In this document: positions 1-8,820 of the stretch, one piece after another
Layout of the letters: every line of letters starts with the position of its first letter
Numbering within the stretch: position 1 is the first letter of the stretch
Assembly: GCA_002284615.2 (NCBI GenBank)
Contig: MU069880.1
Coordinates: 93,327-107,972 of the forward strand
Source: Dunaliella salina
Lineage: Eukaryota; Chlorophyta; Chlorophyceae; Chlamydomonadales; Dunaliellaceae
Length of the DNA: 14,646 nt
Reading direction: 5' to 3'
Position numbers and translations under genes: made by a program
Notes under the pieces: model-generated
What the model was told of the DNA's origin: nothing
Databases searched by the model: none
The model's input: only the letters and a program-made list of their open reading frames with translations

Positions 1-204
1 GAGGCGGGCCTGATGTACAAGTACAGTAGCGCGGACTTCTAATCAGGCATGCACGCTTAGAACAAGCTTGTCGTTTGCTGAATGCTGCCTCTAATCTCTT
101 TGGTTGTCCTGCGATTGGATGGTGCAGTGGCGGGAGATGAGGCACTGCTTGAGTGCCCTCTTGTAAGCAAGCAAGCAGCCCCTTGTTGCTTGCTGCCTGC
201 CGCA

Positions 205-265
205 TCTAATTTGGGTCTTTCCTTGAAGCGCGCATGCCACTGCCCAGCATAGACTTTTCTTTTAC
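205..265 (+). mobile_element. Possible LINE 3' tail remnant
   Basis: The stretch contains gggtctttcctt followed 25-30 bases later by cagcatagactttt and a T-rich end. The same ordered words occur at the end of the plus-strand LINE at 9075-9118 and, reversed, at the end of the minus-strand LINE at 9376-9450. A phrase of about 20 bases (ttgcttgctgcctgccgcat, near 186) recurs with one change near 268. Upstream bases 1-204 do not resemble the better copies, so only this end is called. It is a short decayed piece with no coding capacity. Confidence 0.4.
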
Positions 266-684
266 TTTTGCTTGCTGCCCGCCGCATGTGCCGTGTGCCA
301 GTTGCCGAGGACTCTGGATGGATTGGTAGCTTGGTGTCACCTTTGTCTGGAGGAGAAAAGACACACAGGCAAAAAAAATTTTCAAGGTTTTACTGTGAAC
401 TAACAGGAGATAAGAAATCTGTTGCACATCAGCACCTGCAAGCGCCTGGAGCTCTTTGCAGTGTGGTTGTAGTACGCTTAGTGGGCTGATGCCTAACTCT
501 CAGAGTTGTAGGAACTGTGGAGCAAGCCAGCTGGTGTCTTGCTGCTGTGCTCGCATGCTGCTGGTTAGTATGAAGGCCATGTTATTAATGTTGCTTTTGA
601 CGGGGAAAACACATTTTTTTGTTTTCTCTTATGTAAATTTGATGTTTATTAGACTAGTAATCATTAATGTCATGGTCCTCACAG
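266..684. other. Unassigned intergenic or intronic stretch
   Basis: No recognisable domain, RNA or transposon end is visible. Short open frames occur on both strands, but none has a family motif. The last bases (cctcacag, ending at 684) form an acceptable 3' splice site for the candidate exon that follows. Confidence 0.4.
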
Positions 685-1003
685 GGTTTTTAATGGGCAG
701 TGTCCTGATCCACACATCAAGGAGAGTTTGGGGTCAGAGGATGAAAGAGGCACTGATACCACTGTCGAACAGACCGTGAGGGTCAGTCTGTGTCGCCCGA
801 GCAAGCGCAAGCTTGTGATCAGCGTTGCCTTCCTGTTTGCAATTGAAATGTTGTCTCTGATGAATGTGTTTCGATTACCTGAGGAAGGAAGCCAATCCTT
901 GGCCGCAAGGAGCTTGCGCGGCAGCAAGGTTGCACCCAAAATCCTTTGCCTCCCAGGAACCAAGGGAATTGCATCACTTCCTCAGGCAATGGCATGGCAC
1001 TAA
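685..1003 (+). CDS. Candidate coding exon, function unknown
   Basis: After a possible acceptor (ctcacag, ending at 684) the frame beginning GTT at 686 stays open for 105 codons to TAA at 1001-1003. Its first part is hydrophilic and acidic (reads VFNGQCPDPHIKESLGSEDE). The later part holds a hydrophobic run (VISVAFLFAIEMLSLM) and then basic residues. A GTGAGG at about 776 could be a donor, in which case only about 30 codons are exon. The protein is not recognised. Composition and the acceptor are the only support, so it could be chance. Confidence 0.2.
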
Positions 1004-1042
1004 TGTAACCACATCATGTGGGGTGATAGAAGTGTTTGTAAC

Positions 1043-1241
1043 GAGGGATTGGCGTTGGCATCTAGCGCTATATACTGTGTAGTGCTAAATAGCATTATAT
1101 CGCGCTATACACTAATGGGATATAGCGCTATATGCCGATCTATAGGTCGGTATAGCACTATATTTATTGTAGCACTCTATCGCTATATAGCGCTACAAAA
1201 CGCTGTGGTTCGGCCCATGTAGCACTATATGCCGATCCCTA
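1043..1241. mobile_element. hAT-like palindromic MITE, 199 bp
   Basis: The element is flanked by a perfect 8-bp direct repeat, tttgtaac, at 1035-1042 and 1242-1249. Its ends are inverted: the left reads gagggattggc and the right, reversed, reads tagggatcggc. Both arms continue into (c/a)tag(c/t)gcta, the left one after a 6-base insert. The interior is packed with variants of the palindrome tatagcgctata. Eight-base target duplications and ends of the form YARGG are typical of hAT superfamily elements. The length is non-coding, so mobility would depend on a transposase elsewhere. It sits 21 bp upstream of a candidate 3' splice site. Confidence 0.7.
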
Positions 1242-1262
1242 TTTGTAACTTGTGCCCTGCAG

Positions 1263-1542
1263 CAGCAGAATGCATCAGCCAGCAAATGAATGGAGGGCTT
1301 TTTGCGCATATGCTGGCTTGCAGGAACTGACCAACCTTGCCTACTCTTTGGCCATGGATATGTCCGAGGACATACGGCACATGTACCCTAGCAGCCTTCC
1401 ATCTGCTCAAGCGGTAGATTCATCGGCTTCCACCCCTCCCTCCCACTCTTCTTCTTTTGGGCACAACGCTTCCAGTCAGCCCACCCGCTCTTGGCTTGAC
1501 TCAGAGAGCTCCGATTCTGAATATGCGCACACGCGCCAGTAG
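1263..1542 (+). CDS. Candidate terminal exon, Ser-rich acidic C terminus
   Basis: Following the acceptor ccctgcag (ending at 1262), one frame runs for 93 codons to TAG at 1540-1542. It begins SRMHQPANEWRAFCAYAGLQ, continues with a helical-looking segment (ELTNLAYSLAMDMSEDIRHM), and ends in a Ser/Pro-rich tail closing with DSESSDSEYAHTRQ. The amino-acid mix looks coding rather than random. An AATAAA lies 123 bases after the stop, at 1665-1670. No family is recognised. It may be the last exon of a plus-strand gene whose intron received the MITE just upstream. No donor site was found that links it convincingly to the 685-1003 candidate. Confidence 0.35.
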
Positions 1543-2945
1543 TTGTGCCTTGGGTTGTGCTTGATGGCATGTGTGTGTGCTTGTGTGGTTTGCTGAGTTG
1601 CGTGTGGGGTATAGATGCCTGTCTAGTGAGCAAGCCGCTTCCGGTTGTGTTGAAACGAAAACCGAATAAAATTGTTTGAATTAAGGAAGCTCCAGCGTTG
1701 CCCTATTGCCCGAGGAGACTGAGCAACGGCTGTGTGATCAAACACACAGGGTGATGACAACATCCACTCAGGCACGGCTGCCTGGCAAGCTGCTCACAAG
1801 GTTTCACTGCTGCAAAAATCCCTTGGGCATGCACCCTTTGCTGGCATGCAAGTACACATGTCCACTTCTCGCTCTGCTGCAGAAGAGCCTGGAAGACTGG
1901 GTATGCTAGGAAAAGGTCCGTAACCTATAAATCAAGAGGCGGGTCGTACATGTCATTGAAAAATACATTTTCAATGAAGACGTCTGCTGAAGGCTCATGC
2001 AATGTGCTTCCTTTCATGTGCCATCTGAAGAGGAAGAGACCAAGCTGCTTGTGTGTTGCTTTGGATTTCCTCCCTCTTTGTAGGGGTTGAGTCACCCAAG
2101 TAAGGACTTCGGAGACTAGGTTTTCAAATGAAGTCCTGATGCTGATACATGTGACGACAATTTTCAATCCTGTATATATATGTGCATTTTCATTGGTATT
2201 TTCATGAGACTATAAACTTCATAGACGTGGCAGTTGCTCTTGCATTTTAAGCAGCGATGTTGCCTGATGAAGCTGACACTTCGCTCATCCAGGTGGGAAT
2301 CCTAACCTTCATCTTGAATGGCTTGCTGCATCAGTCACAACACCCAACACTCATACAGAATTCTGGCTGCTTCAAGGGGTTTACAAGGGGTGGCCTACAG
2401 CCCGAGACTCTGGCTGGTCGGCTGCTGGTGGAACAATCTTAGCCAGCATCAAAAATTGAAACCAACTCTGACAAAATTTTCGGAAATCTGCACGAGTCTT
2501 GATTTAGGAGAGCACAGATCTCAGGACCAGTCAAAACGTAGCAACTCACCAAGAAAGGAGTGAAGTCAACGTTTGGAACCTGAGCACAAGTATGTAATAA
2601 TGCTTTGAAAAGATCAATGAACAAGTCCTTGTATTTTCAGCGTAGCTCACAGACCTCCAGGCAATTGCAATAGATGACAGGACATGTTTGCCGTCCTGGA
2701 CTTCAGCACACTCAAAAGAGAGAAAGAAAAGAAGAAGAAAGAAAAGCACACTCACACTTGTCACAAGTATTTGAGCCACCCAGCCATTTACACAATTCAA
2801 CCTTCAAGCAATGAGCCCGAAGCCTGAACCTACTCACATTCCTCATAACGTCTCTATCCAGATCCTTGACTCAATTCATTCGGAATGAATACGTAGGGAT
2901 GCAAAAGGGTGTACGTGCTGTCGGATGTATTGGCTCACCGCACCA
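1543..2945. other. Unassigned region, nothing recognised
   Basis: About 1.4 kb without a recognisable gene or mobile-element end. It contains an AATAAA at 1665-1670, a perfect 9-bp inverted repeat with a 5-base loop (cattgaaaa ... ttttcaatg, 1954-1976), a short TA run near 2170, and a purine-rich AG/GAA stretch around 2718-2746. An 80-codon minus-strand frame at 2167-1925 is free of low complexity but has no motif that can be named. Confidence 0.4.
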
Positions 2946-2949
2946 ATTA

Positions 2950-4225
2950 CGGTAAGTCGCTGCTTTCTTGTTCACCTCTTGGGGATTGCAGGTCTCTGCT
3001 TCCACACCTTTTGCTGTCTATGCCTGAACTCCCCTTAAAATTCTTGCATCGGGAGCTTAGTAGCACACCGCAGTTTTTGTTTAAGATTATCCTCAGAGCG
3101 CATGCCTGTGCAGGCCAGCAGGTCTCATCCCTCTCAGCAAGGCGGAAGTCCGCTTTAAGCACTTGACGTAACGTCTCACCGTTTGTGTCAAGCATGCAGT
3201 TGAAAAGTTTAATCGCAGTCCTAAACCAATAAAATTGCAGGGGCTCTTGGCCACACTCTCAGTGCAGGCCAATTTGTGGCAGTGTTCTTGACAGCTAGTA
3301 AACAAGGCTTACAAGGGAATATAGCCTTTAGCCAGATACTTTGGCTGCTTGATGTGTTGAAAGAAATCCACAAGTTTGGAGATAAAACAATATCAGTATC
3401 TTGGTTTTGGAGGAAAAAACGAAAATCAACCAGAGAGCAGGCATCAGCTTAACAGCTAGAAAACGTTTAAGCATCCACATGTGCCTCTTCTGCACTTGGC
3501 TTTTAAACTCGCTGCCTTCATGCAAATACTCTGTTCCCCATACTTGATATGCATACATCCCAGCCAGAATACATGCACCTTGGATAGCCAAAGCAGAGCG
3601 AAGTGCCTATTCCCCAAATCATGTTCATGAACAAATTTCTTTATCCTTCGTTGGGCAGTCATGTATGGCTGCACAGCATGCTCCTCAGACACCTCAAGAT
3701 GCATGTGCTTGTCCACCTGCACCTAGGTACTTTAACTGGTCTTTCCTGGGAAGAGCCACATCTCCATACATGAAGGTAGGCAAGGAAGAACACGGCTTAA
3801 TGTTAAAGTGCATAGCCTCTGACTTGGAACATGTTGACAGTCAGCCCTTTTCTCATCGCATAAGTCCGCAACCTGTTCAACATAACATGCATTTCACCTG
3901 GGTCGTTAATGGTTAAACTCAGGTCGTCTGCACTCCATTTCCTGTCAAAGCACCTCTTATCCCTTCACTGATATGTCTGCCCATGTCATTGATGTACAGA
4001 GAAAACAAGAGAGGGGATCGAGGGCAACCCTGCTTAACTCCATTTGTAGGGTACCCTTTTATCCGCATCAATCAGAATATATTCATCCCCCTGATACATT
4101 TCCTTGTCCATGCTTATAAGCCTGGAACCGCGGATGAAATATGGAAGTAGTCCTCTGGAACGTGTTTAACACAGCAGCCCTCTCAGGCACCATAGACATT
4201 GCATTTCCAGATGCCAGGGACCCAT
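2950..4225 (-). pseudogene. LINE reverse transcriptase fragment, decayed
   Basis: Read on the minus strand from 4225 down, the pieces follow the order of a non-LTR reverse transcriptase. A degraded motif A area comes first. Then comes KEMYQGDEYILIDADK, then GVKQGCPRSPLLFSLYINDM (motif B, with GVKQGCP at 4042-4022), then ADDLSL (catalytic motif C, about 3931-3914), then KSEAMHFNIKP, QVWGTEYLHEGSEFKSQVQK and LKRFLAVK (thumb). It ends with ECGQEPLQFYWFRTAI and CWPAQ near 3110. Several frameshifts and stops separate these blocks, for example between ADDLSL and KSEAMHFN, so the copy is dead. The frame fades out by about 2950. The family assignment as LINE rests on motif order and spacing, and the clade is not determined. 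The piece lies head-to-head with the plus-strand C-terminal piece that starts near 4248. Confidence 0.85.
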
Positions 4226-4247
4226 TCCACAATTTTTCTGGTTTTCA

Positions 4248-5590
4248 TTGAAGACCCCTCCCTCACGAGATGATGGTATACACCGCTCTAATGCTTTCCC
4301 GATGCACTACCTCACCAACCTGAACGACAGACTTAAAGCACACATGCACAAAAAACACAAGCTTGGCTCTGCTGACACCTCTGGCTACCACTACCAGAGA
4401 TGGCAGAAACTTAATGATGCCATACCACCAACTACCATTACAAGTGCTGAATCTCGCAACCCAACCTCTCAACTTGCAAACAAAGAGATCAGCACATTCC
4501 TTCTGTAAAAATCCAAGGATCACCCTTAAACAGCAAATAAATATAATGAATTATCGTACGGAAACACTGTACAATCAGAGCCATGCCTTCTAATTCAACT
4601 CTTCCAGTAATGGAAGATGCCCACTATGTGATGATATGGACCACATTGACCATGTACTCCTTAGGTGTACACAGTCAACAATGAGCGGGATGTACACCAA
4701 CAGACACAATGCAGCCCTAAGTCTTTGTGTAAAAGCCCTCAGTAAAGGCCGGTATAGCTCATCCCATATTGGCATGGATGGCTGCAGTAATGAGAGACTC
4801 CTGGTTCAGGGCTTACATGTCCCTGGAAACATACCAAGAGCTATTCCAGACTGGGTTTTCCCTAATGGTACTTGCTCCCCTGCCCGGCACCAAGCCCGCT
4901 CTGATGCTACCTTTGTGCGCCCTCTTCCAGGCAGACAAACTCACCTTGATCCTTCCGAGATCCCTCCTCAAGACAGGGACATACATCTTGTTGAACTAGA
5001 ATTCTGTCCTGACACAAACCCCTCCATCACTCTTGAACGTGCAGTGACCCAACATTCTCACACCATAACCAGACTTAAACCCGCAGCTCCAAAAATCCAA
5101 ACAGGAAAAACAAAGTGACTTTACACATCATCCTAATTGGTGTGGCCGGTACCATTTACAATGACTCGGAGTTTGCAATCACACCCCTTATAAATCTGGG
5201 CCTGACAAAACAAAAAGCCAAATCATAGCAGCTGAACTTAGGGACCATGCCATCCAAAGGTTCACCACTATCATCAACACTAGACACGCTCTTTGTTACC
5301 AAGGAGGTTCTGGGAGGGGGTTTGCTGGGCGTACGGCGGCGGAGGACGGGAGGAGGAGAGTCAGGGCGTCAAGAGGCATGGCGAGCAGCAACCCTCCAGA
5401 TCCCCACTAGATCTGTTTCTGGCTCTCTCCTAGGCTGGCTGTGTCTAGTGTAGGTTTTGAGGGCCTTCTGGTGAGGCCACTGCTTCCTTGCTAGCTTGCT
5501 AGATTGTTAGTTAGGGAACCTTCCCTTAGTGCACGCGGCCTCTGGCTTGCAAAGGCTTTGTCTTCTTCTTTTTTTCTTTTCTTTTACATT
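4248..5590 (+). pseudogene. LINE C-terminal domain plus 3' UTR, truncated at 5' end
   Basis: The plus-strand translation starts in the region after the reverse transcriptase thumb (RLKAHMHKKHKLGSAD, about 4330-4375). It passes a stop near 4590 and enters a zinc-knuckle motif, CPLCDDMDHIDHVLLRC, at 4618-4668. RHNAALSLCVKALSKG follows. After that comes a C-terminal block with VELEFCPDTN that ends in a frameshift near 5115. The next block restarts one frame over (NKVTLHIILIGVAGTIYNDS), hits a second shift at about 5224, and resumes as AAELRDHAIQRF to near 5400. The 3' UTR (about 5405-5590) carries ctctcctaggctggctgtg and ends in a T/C-rich tail. At least three disabling lesions make this an inactive, 5'-truncated copy. 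Confidence 0.85.
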
Positions 5591-6365
5591 TCCTTGGTTG
5601 CCTGGACAAGTGGCGCAGGCATGGAAATGCGCTGCAGATGGTTCCACAGTTGCAGGCGAGGCACGGTGTCGTAAGCTTGAGAGGAGTCCATAAAAGCAGT
5701 GTGCAGCCTGGGCGATTGCTGCGGTTTGAGCTTTTTTGCGGCATGCTTCAAGTGCCTCAAAAATACGTTGAGCTTTTTTCAGAAAAGCTCAACTCTGTTT
5801 GGTTGTTTTCACTTGCATAGCCTTCCTTGTGCCAACATCTGAGTGACCAAGTTGTTCTAATTTCCTCTGAAATTTGTGGTGGGGGGGGTCATACGGTCTG
5901 CGCACCAGTGTGGCCCCTTTTTCTGAATTGATGTAGGGAGGTTTTCCCTGCCTACACAGGTTTTCTTTTCTTTTTCTTTTCTTTCTTTTCTTCTTGAAAC
6001 ACAATTAAAAAAGCTTCTCTTTTTCATGTCTGAGCTTTTGGATTTGCTGCTGGCTGGCGCAGACCAGTCAGTTCGGCCAAACAGTTTGGCTGAAGGCCTC
6101 CACATGTAATCTAGTCTAATCTAATCAAGTGCCTGCGAATAAAAAGGGGATTCGGCGTGCTCCTACCTGGGTAAAACCCAAACTGTGTGTCAGGGACCTT
6201 ATTTCCTGAACACATCAATCGGTCACCAAGTCTTTCAATTACCATAGATGCAGTACATCACCCCACTGTAATTCCCAGGATTCGACACAGCTCCCTTTTC
6301 ATGAAGGGGACTCAGCTTTGCTACCTTCCCATGTTGGACAACATGCAGGAATCTTAACTGTACTT
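5588..6365 (-). pseudogene. LINE reverse transcriptase N-terminal fragment
   Basis: Read on the minus strand, the order is VAKLSPLHEKGAVSNPGNY (about 6330-6270), then a frameshifted stretch, then PDTQFGFYPGRSTPNPLFI and RRHL. After a 367-bp insertion the frame continues with KHAAKKLKPQ, LHTAFMDSSQAYDTVP (motif A with its first catalytic Asp, about 5700-5655) and LWNHLQRISMPAP. These are the fingers and motif A of a non-LTR reverse transcriptase. The fragment stops at about 5588, where the T-rich tail of the plus-strand LINE begins. Its end overlaps by roughly 30 codons the region with which the 2950-4225 fragment begins. The two are therefore different copies rather than one element split by an insertion. 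Confidence 0.8.
5758..6124. mobile_element. 367-bp insertion with 10-bp target duplication
   Basis: The insert is bounded by a perfect direct repeat, tcaagtgcct, at 5748-5757 and 6125-6134. Taking it out together with one repeat restores an unbroken reverse-transcriptase frame across the junction (reading RRHL then KHAAKK), so the duplication is not accidental. There is no terminal inverted repeat. A perfect 11-bp stem (gttgagctttt/aaaagctcaac, 5767-5793) lies near the left end. A 10/11-bp stem (ttcggccaaac/gtttggctgaa, 6072-6094) lies near the right end. The right end is a tctaa-type repeat (tctagtctaatctaa), as in SINE or LINE tails. A T/C-rich tract fills 5962-5996. A SINE-like retroposon on the plus strand fits best. 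No A or B box was found. Confidence 0.7.
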
Positions 6366-6570
6366 TGAAAGGTCATAATAATATTTCCTTTTCATGTGTG
6401 CCATCATGGGTACCGACACGTTAACGCACTCCACACAGCAAAACATTGTTCATCAAATGTGACTGAAACACTTTTGTTTCAGCAATATCTGTCTCACACA
6501 TTTCCATGAGTCACCCGACCACAACAGTAACATGACACTTGTGATCAATTTTCCAGGCCAAGTTCTGTGA
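6366..6570. other. Unassigned spacer
   Basis: The spacer lies between a LINE fragment and an unidentified open frame. It may include further decayed upstream LINE sequence on the minus strand, but no motif can be named. Nothing else is recognised. Confidence 0.3.
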
Positions 6571-7086
6571 GTTGAGCCCTTTCCTCTTTGGCCAGGTCTG
6601 GTTACAGGCCCCAGTGTCTCCGCTCCGCTGCCCTTGCAGGCAGATGTAACCTTGAGGAAAGGTACGGTAATACAATTGAAGCCAGGCGAAGCACTTAAGC
6701 TTTTGAGGTGGGATCCAACCATTCCTTCCAAAACCACAGTGCTAGGAGTTCCAAGCAGTCAGATTGAAAGACCCATCCAGATTCAGCACCTTGTCTCCAA
6801 AAAATCGCAGGGGGCGCGTGGCTCCGACCTAGAGGCACAGCCATATCTCATCCTTACAAGCGAGAACCTCCCGTCGTCCACGTGGTGCAGCTATGCCTAT
6901 CTTCATCTGGCCCTCTTGGTTGCACCCAAAAGTGATTATTCAGATGCTCATTCCATTCTTTTGCCGGAATTGGAGTGGCATGTGAGGCCTGCTTTTTCCG
7001 CAACATGGAATGGACCTAAGGATCCTTTCTCAACAACCTATCCAAAAAACAGGTCAATAGAATTCTGGCTCCTCCTAAATCTCTGA
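6571..7086 (+). CDS. Unidentified open frame of 171 codons
   Basis: A single frame runs without a stop from just after a TGA at 6568-6570 to TGA at 7084-7086. The first ATG is not at its start, so it could be an exon or a transposon piece rather than a complete gene. Segments such as VIQLKPGEALKLLRWDPTIP and LELEWHVRP-like phrases near its end are of ordinary, non-repetitive composition and include five Trp. No family was recognised. It lies 109 bp upstream of a LINE 3' UTR copy on the same strand, so it may be an unfamiliar part of a mobile element. A chance open frame is also possible at this length. Confidence 0.3.
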   Translation, partial: VEPFPLWPGLVTGPSVSAPLPLQADVTLRKGTVIQLKPGEALKLLRWDPTIPSKTTVLGVPSSQIERPIQIQHLVSKKSQGARGSDLEAQPYLILTSENLPSSTWCSYAYLHLALLVAPKSDYSDAHSILLPELEWHVRPAFSATWNGPKDPFSTTYPKNRSIEFWLLLNL

Positions 7087-7194
7087 TACAAATTGAAATC
7101 CCGCAGAGAAGCACAAAATGGGAACAGCGTACGTTAGACACTTACACATACGCAAGTTGGCAAAATCTGCAAAGGATTTCCAATACTCATTAGC

Positions 7195-7336
7195 TCTGTT
7201 TCTGGCTCTCTCCTAGGCTAGCTTTCAAATGTAGGTTTTTAGGGCATTTTGCTGAGGCCTCTATCTTTCCGGTCAGGGGTACTCTCACTTAATGCACGCG
7301 GCCTCTGGCTCGCGTAGACTTATCATGCCTTTTTCC
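7195..7336 (+). mobile_element. LINE 3' UTR fragment, interrupted
   Basis: The sequence ctctgtttctggctctctcctaggct at the start, gtaggtttt..agggc in the middle and gcacgcggcctctggct near the end match, in order, the 3' UTR of the plus-strand LINE at 5408-5560. A more divergent match lies at 10300-10410. The coding part is absent. The tail is cut at 7336 by the TIR element that follows. Confidence 0.7.
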
Positions 7337-8000
7337 CAGAGGTGGTCGACGGGCCCAAATCGCTAAAAATGTTCTTTCCCGCCAATATTTTCCAAATCTG
7401 GCCATGTTAACCATTATAATTTATAAAAATAGTACATTTACCAAAAAATGAAAAAAATCGGAGAACCCCAGATCACTCTTCTGGCCTCAGATCACCCTAA
7501 AATGGCCCACAGCTCCACCCTGNGACCATTTTTCACTCCCAAAATTTTATATTTATAACTCTTATATAAGGTGCTAACATCCTGCATATTCAAAAATAGG
7601 AGGAAAAAAAGTCAAAAATTGANCTTTTTGGCACCCCCTGTGCTGCCATTTCTCTAAGGGAAATGGCTGAAATTCTGTATCTCACCAACCACTGGGTCTT
7701 TTCACTCCATTTTTTTTGCAATGATATTTTTTTGTTACAAGGACTCCAAATCACCAAAAATCACCCAATTTGGTGCAGTAGGTGGTCAGATATGGAGATA
7801 TGGTGCCAAAAACTAGGGTTCACGCCGCGGCTGATTAGGCACGTGCCCCAAAATTGGCCGTACTTAAGCTAAGGTGCATTGGATAGCTCATGAGCAGGGC
7901 TACAATTAGGAGGTCAGCATAAATACGGCCAACTTTGGGGCCTATGCTCAATGAACATTTCAAAAACACCCCTTTCTGGGGCCCTCGTCGACCACCTCTG
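7337..8000. mobile_element. TIR DNA transposon, 664 bp, non-autonomous
   Basis: The ends are perfect 15-bp inverted repeats, cagaggtggtcgacg, extending with a small gap into gggccc. A perfect 9-bp direct repeat, cctttttcc, sits at 7328-7336 and 8001-8009. The interior is AT-rich with no transposase-like frame, so this is a non-autonomous copy. Ends beginning CAG resemble hAT elements, whereas 9-bp duplications are more usual for Mutator-like elements, so the superfamily is left open. It landed in the tail of a LINE 3' UTR. Two ambiguous bases (7523 and 7623) lie inside. Confidence 0.85.
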
Positions 8001-8389
8001 CCTTTTTCCAATACTATTGGAAGTGAGTAGTACTCACTCTGCTAATCCAATTTAATGCTTTCTGGAATATGAAAGCTGTGGTCCTCACAAAACAGGCCAG
8101 TGTCGTTATCAAACTGACACCTCACACAATTGCAAACAGATAAAACTCTTCAGTGACCACCCTGTTTCCAGCCCACCCTACTCTTTGCCCTCTTTGTTGT
8201 GCACCTGATAACACCTTCCACCCTACTCACTCACCCACAAATAAGTCGAATGAACATTATCAGCACCATCAAGCACTTAGAATATATGGTGAAGCACTTG
8301 GTAAAGGAGACACAGGACCTGACATCGTCACTATGTATGTGTGCAATACAGAAAGGGTATGCTCTCTTGTGATGGGATTCTTAATCATG

Positions 8390-8416
8390 TAGGGTTTTAG
8401 GGTTTAATTTTAGGGT
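8390..8416 (+). repeat. Short telomere-like TTTTAGGG tract
   Basis: The run tagggttttagggtttaa followed by ttttagggt holds three AGGG cores spaced by T-rich units, close to TTTTAGGG, the telomere unit known from Chlamydomonas. It is only about 27 bp, with one imperfect unit, and lies inside a decayed LINE. Confidence 0.35.
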
Positions 8417-8733
8417 CTAACAAAACATTCCACATTGGCTCATTCCATTTAGACAGCCTTTAAGTACACGATTATGTCGACCTGATGGCATTTAAGTCCT
8501 ACACATTTAAGGCAGAGACTCCATTCCTTACCCAAATGGCTCCCAGAAAAAAAAGAAAGGAAAATTCCCAGAGACAGACGTCCACCTCTTTGAACTGCAA
8601 TTCTGCTCTGACACTCTGTCCGAATAGACTCTCCTCACGGCACAGAATCAACACACAAACACAATACTGAGAACTTACGCAAAAAAAAACCTTTGGGACA
8701 AAGACTGCAATAACAGAGGCGCATTACACACCA

Positions 8734-8820
8734 AGGTTTTGACACCATGATAGTTTGGTTGCAGTTGTGTGGGCCTTTTCTTTGGTTTGTTCAAACTCCG
8801 CCATCATGGTGTCAAAACCT
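8734..8820. repeat. 87-bp foldback with perfect 18-bp arms
   Basis: The arms aggttttgacaccatgat (8734-8751) and its exact reverse complement (8803-8820) enclose 51 bases. The stem can extend through agtttg/caaact after a small bulge. It interrupts the LINE C-terminal frame. No clear target duplication is visible, so it may be a small foldback element or a local rearrangement. Confidence 0.75.

Noticed and set aside
1..204. Extension of the LINE tail to the left edge of the window
   Set aside because: Apart from a few shared words, the sequence does not align by eye with the better-preserved 3' UTR copies.
1925..2167. 80-codon minus-strand frame of normal composition
   Set aside because: No motif, splice signals or neighbouring coding evidence supports it, and a frame of this length is expected by chance.
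2950..6365. One minus-strand LINE split by the plus-strand LINE at 4248-5590
   Set aside because: The right-hand piece ends past motif A and the left-hand piece begins at about motif A, so they overlap by about 30 codons. A simple insertion would leave only a short duplication.
8018..8037. Small inverted repeat agtgagt..actcact after the 664-bp transposon
   Set aside because: Seven-base arms with a 3-base loop are too short to distinguish from chance, and no functional context was seen.
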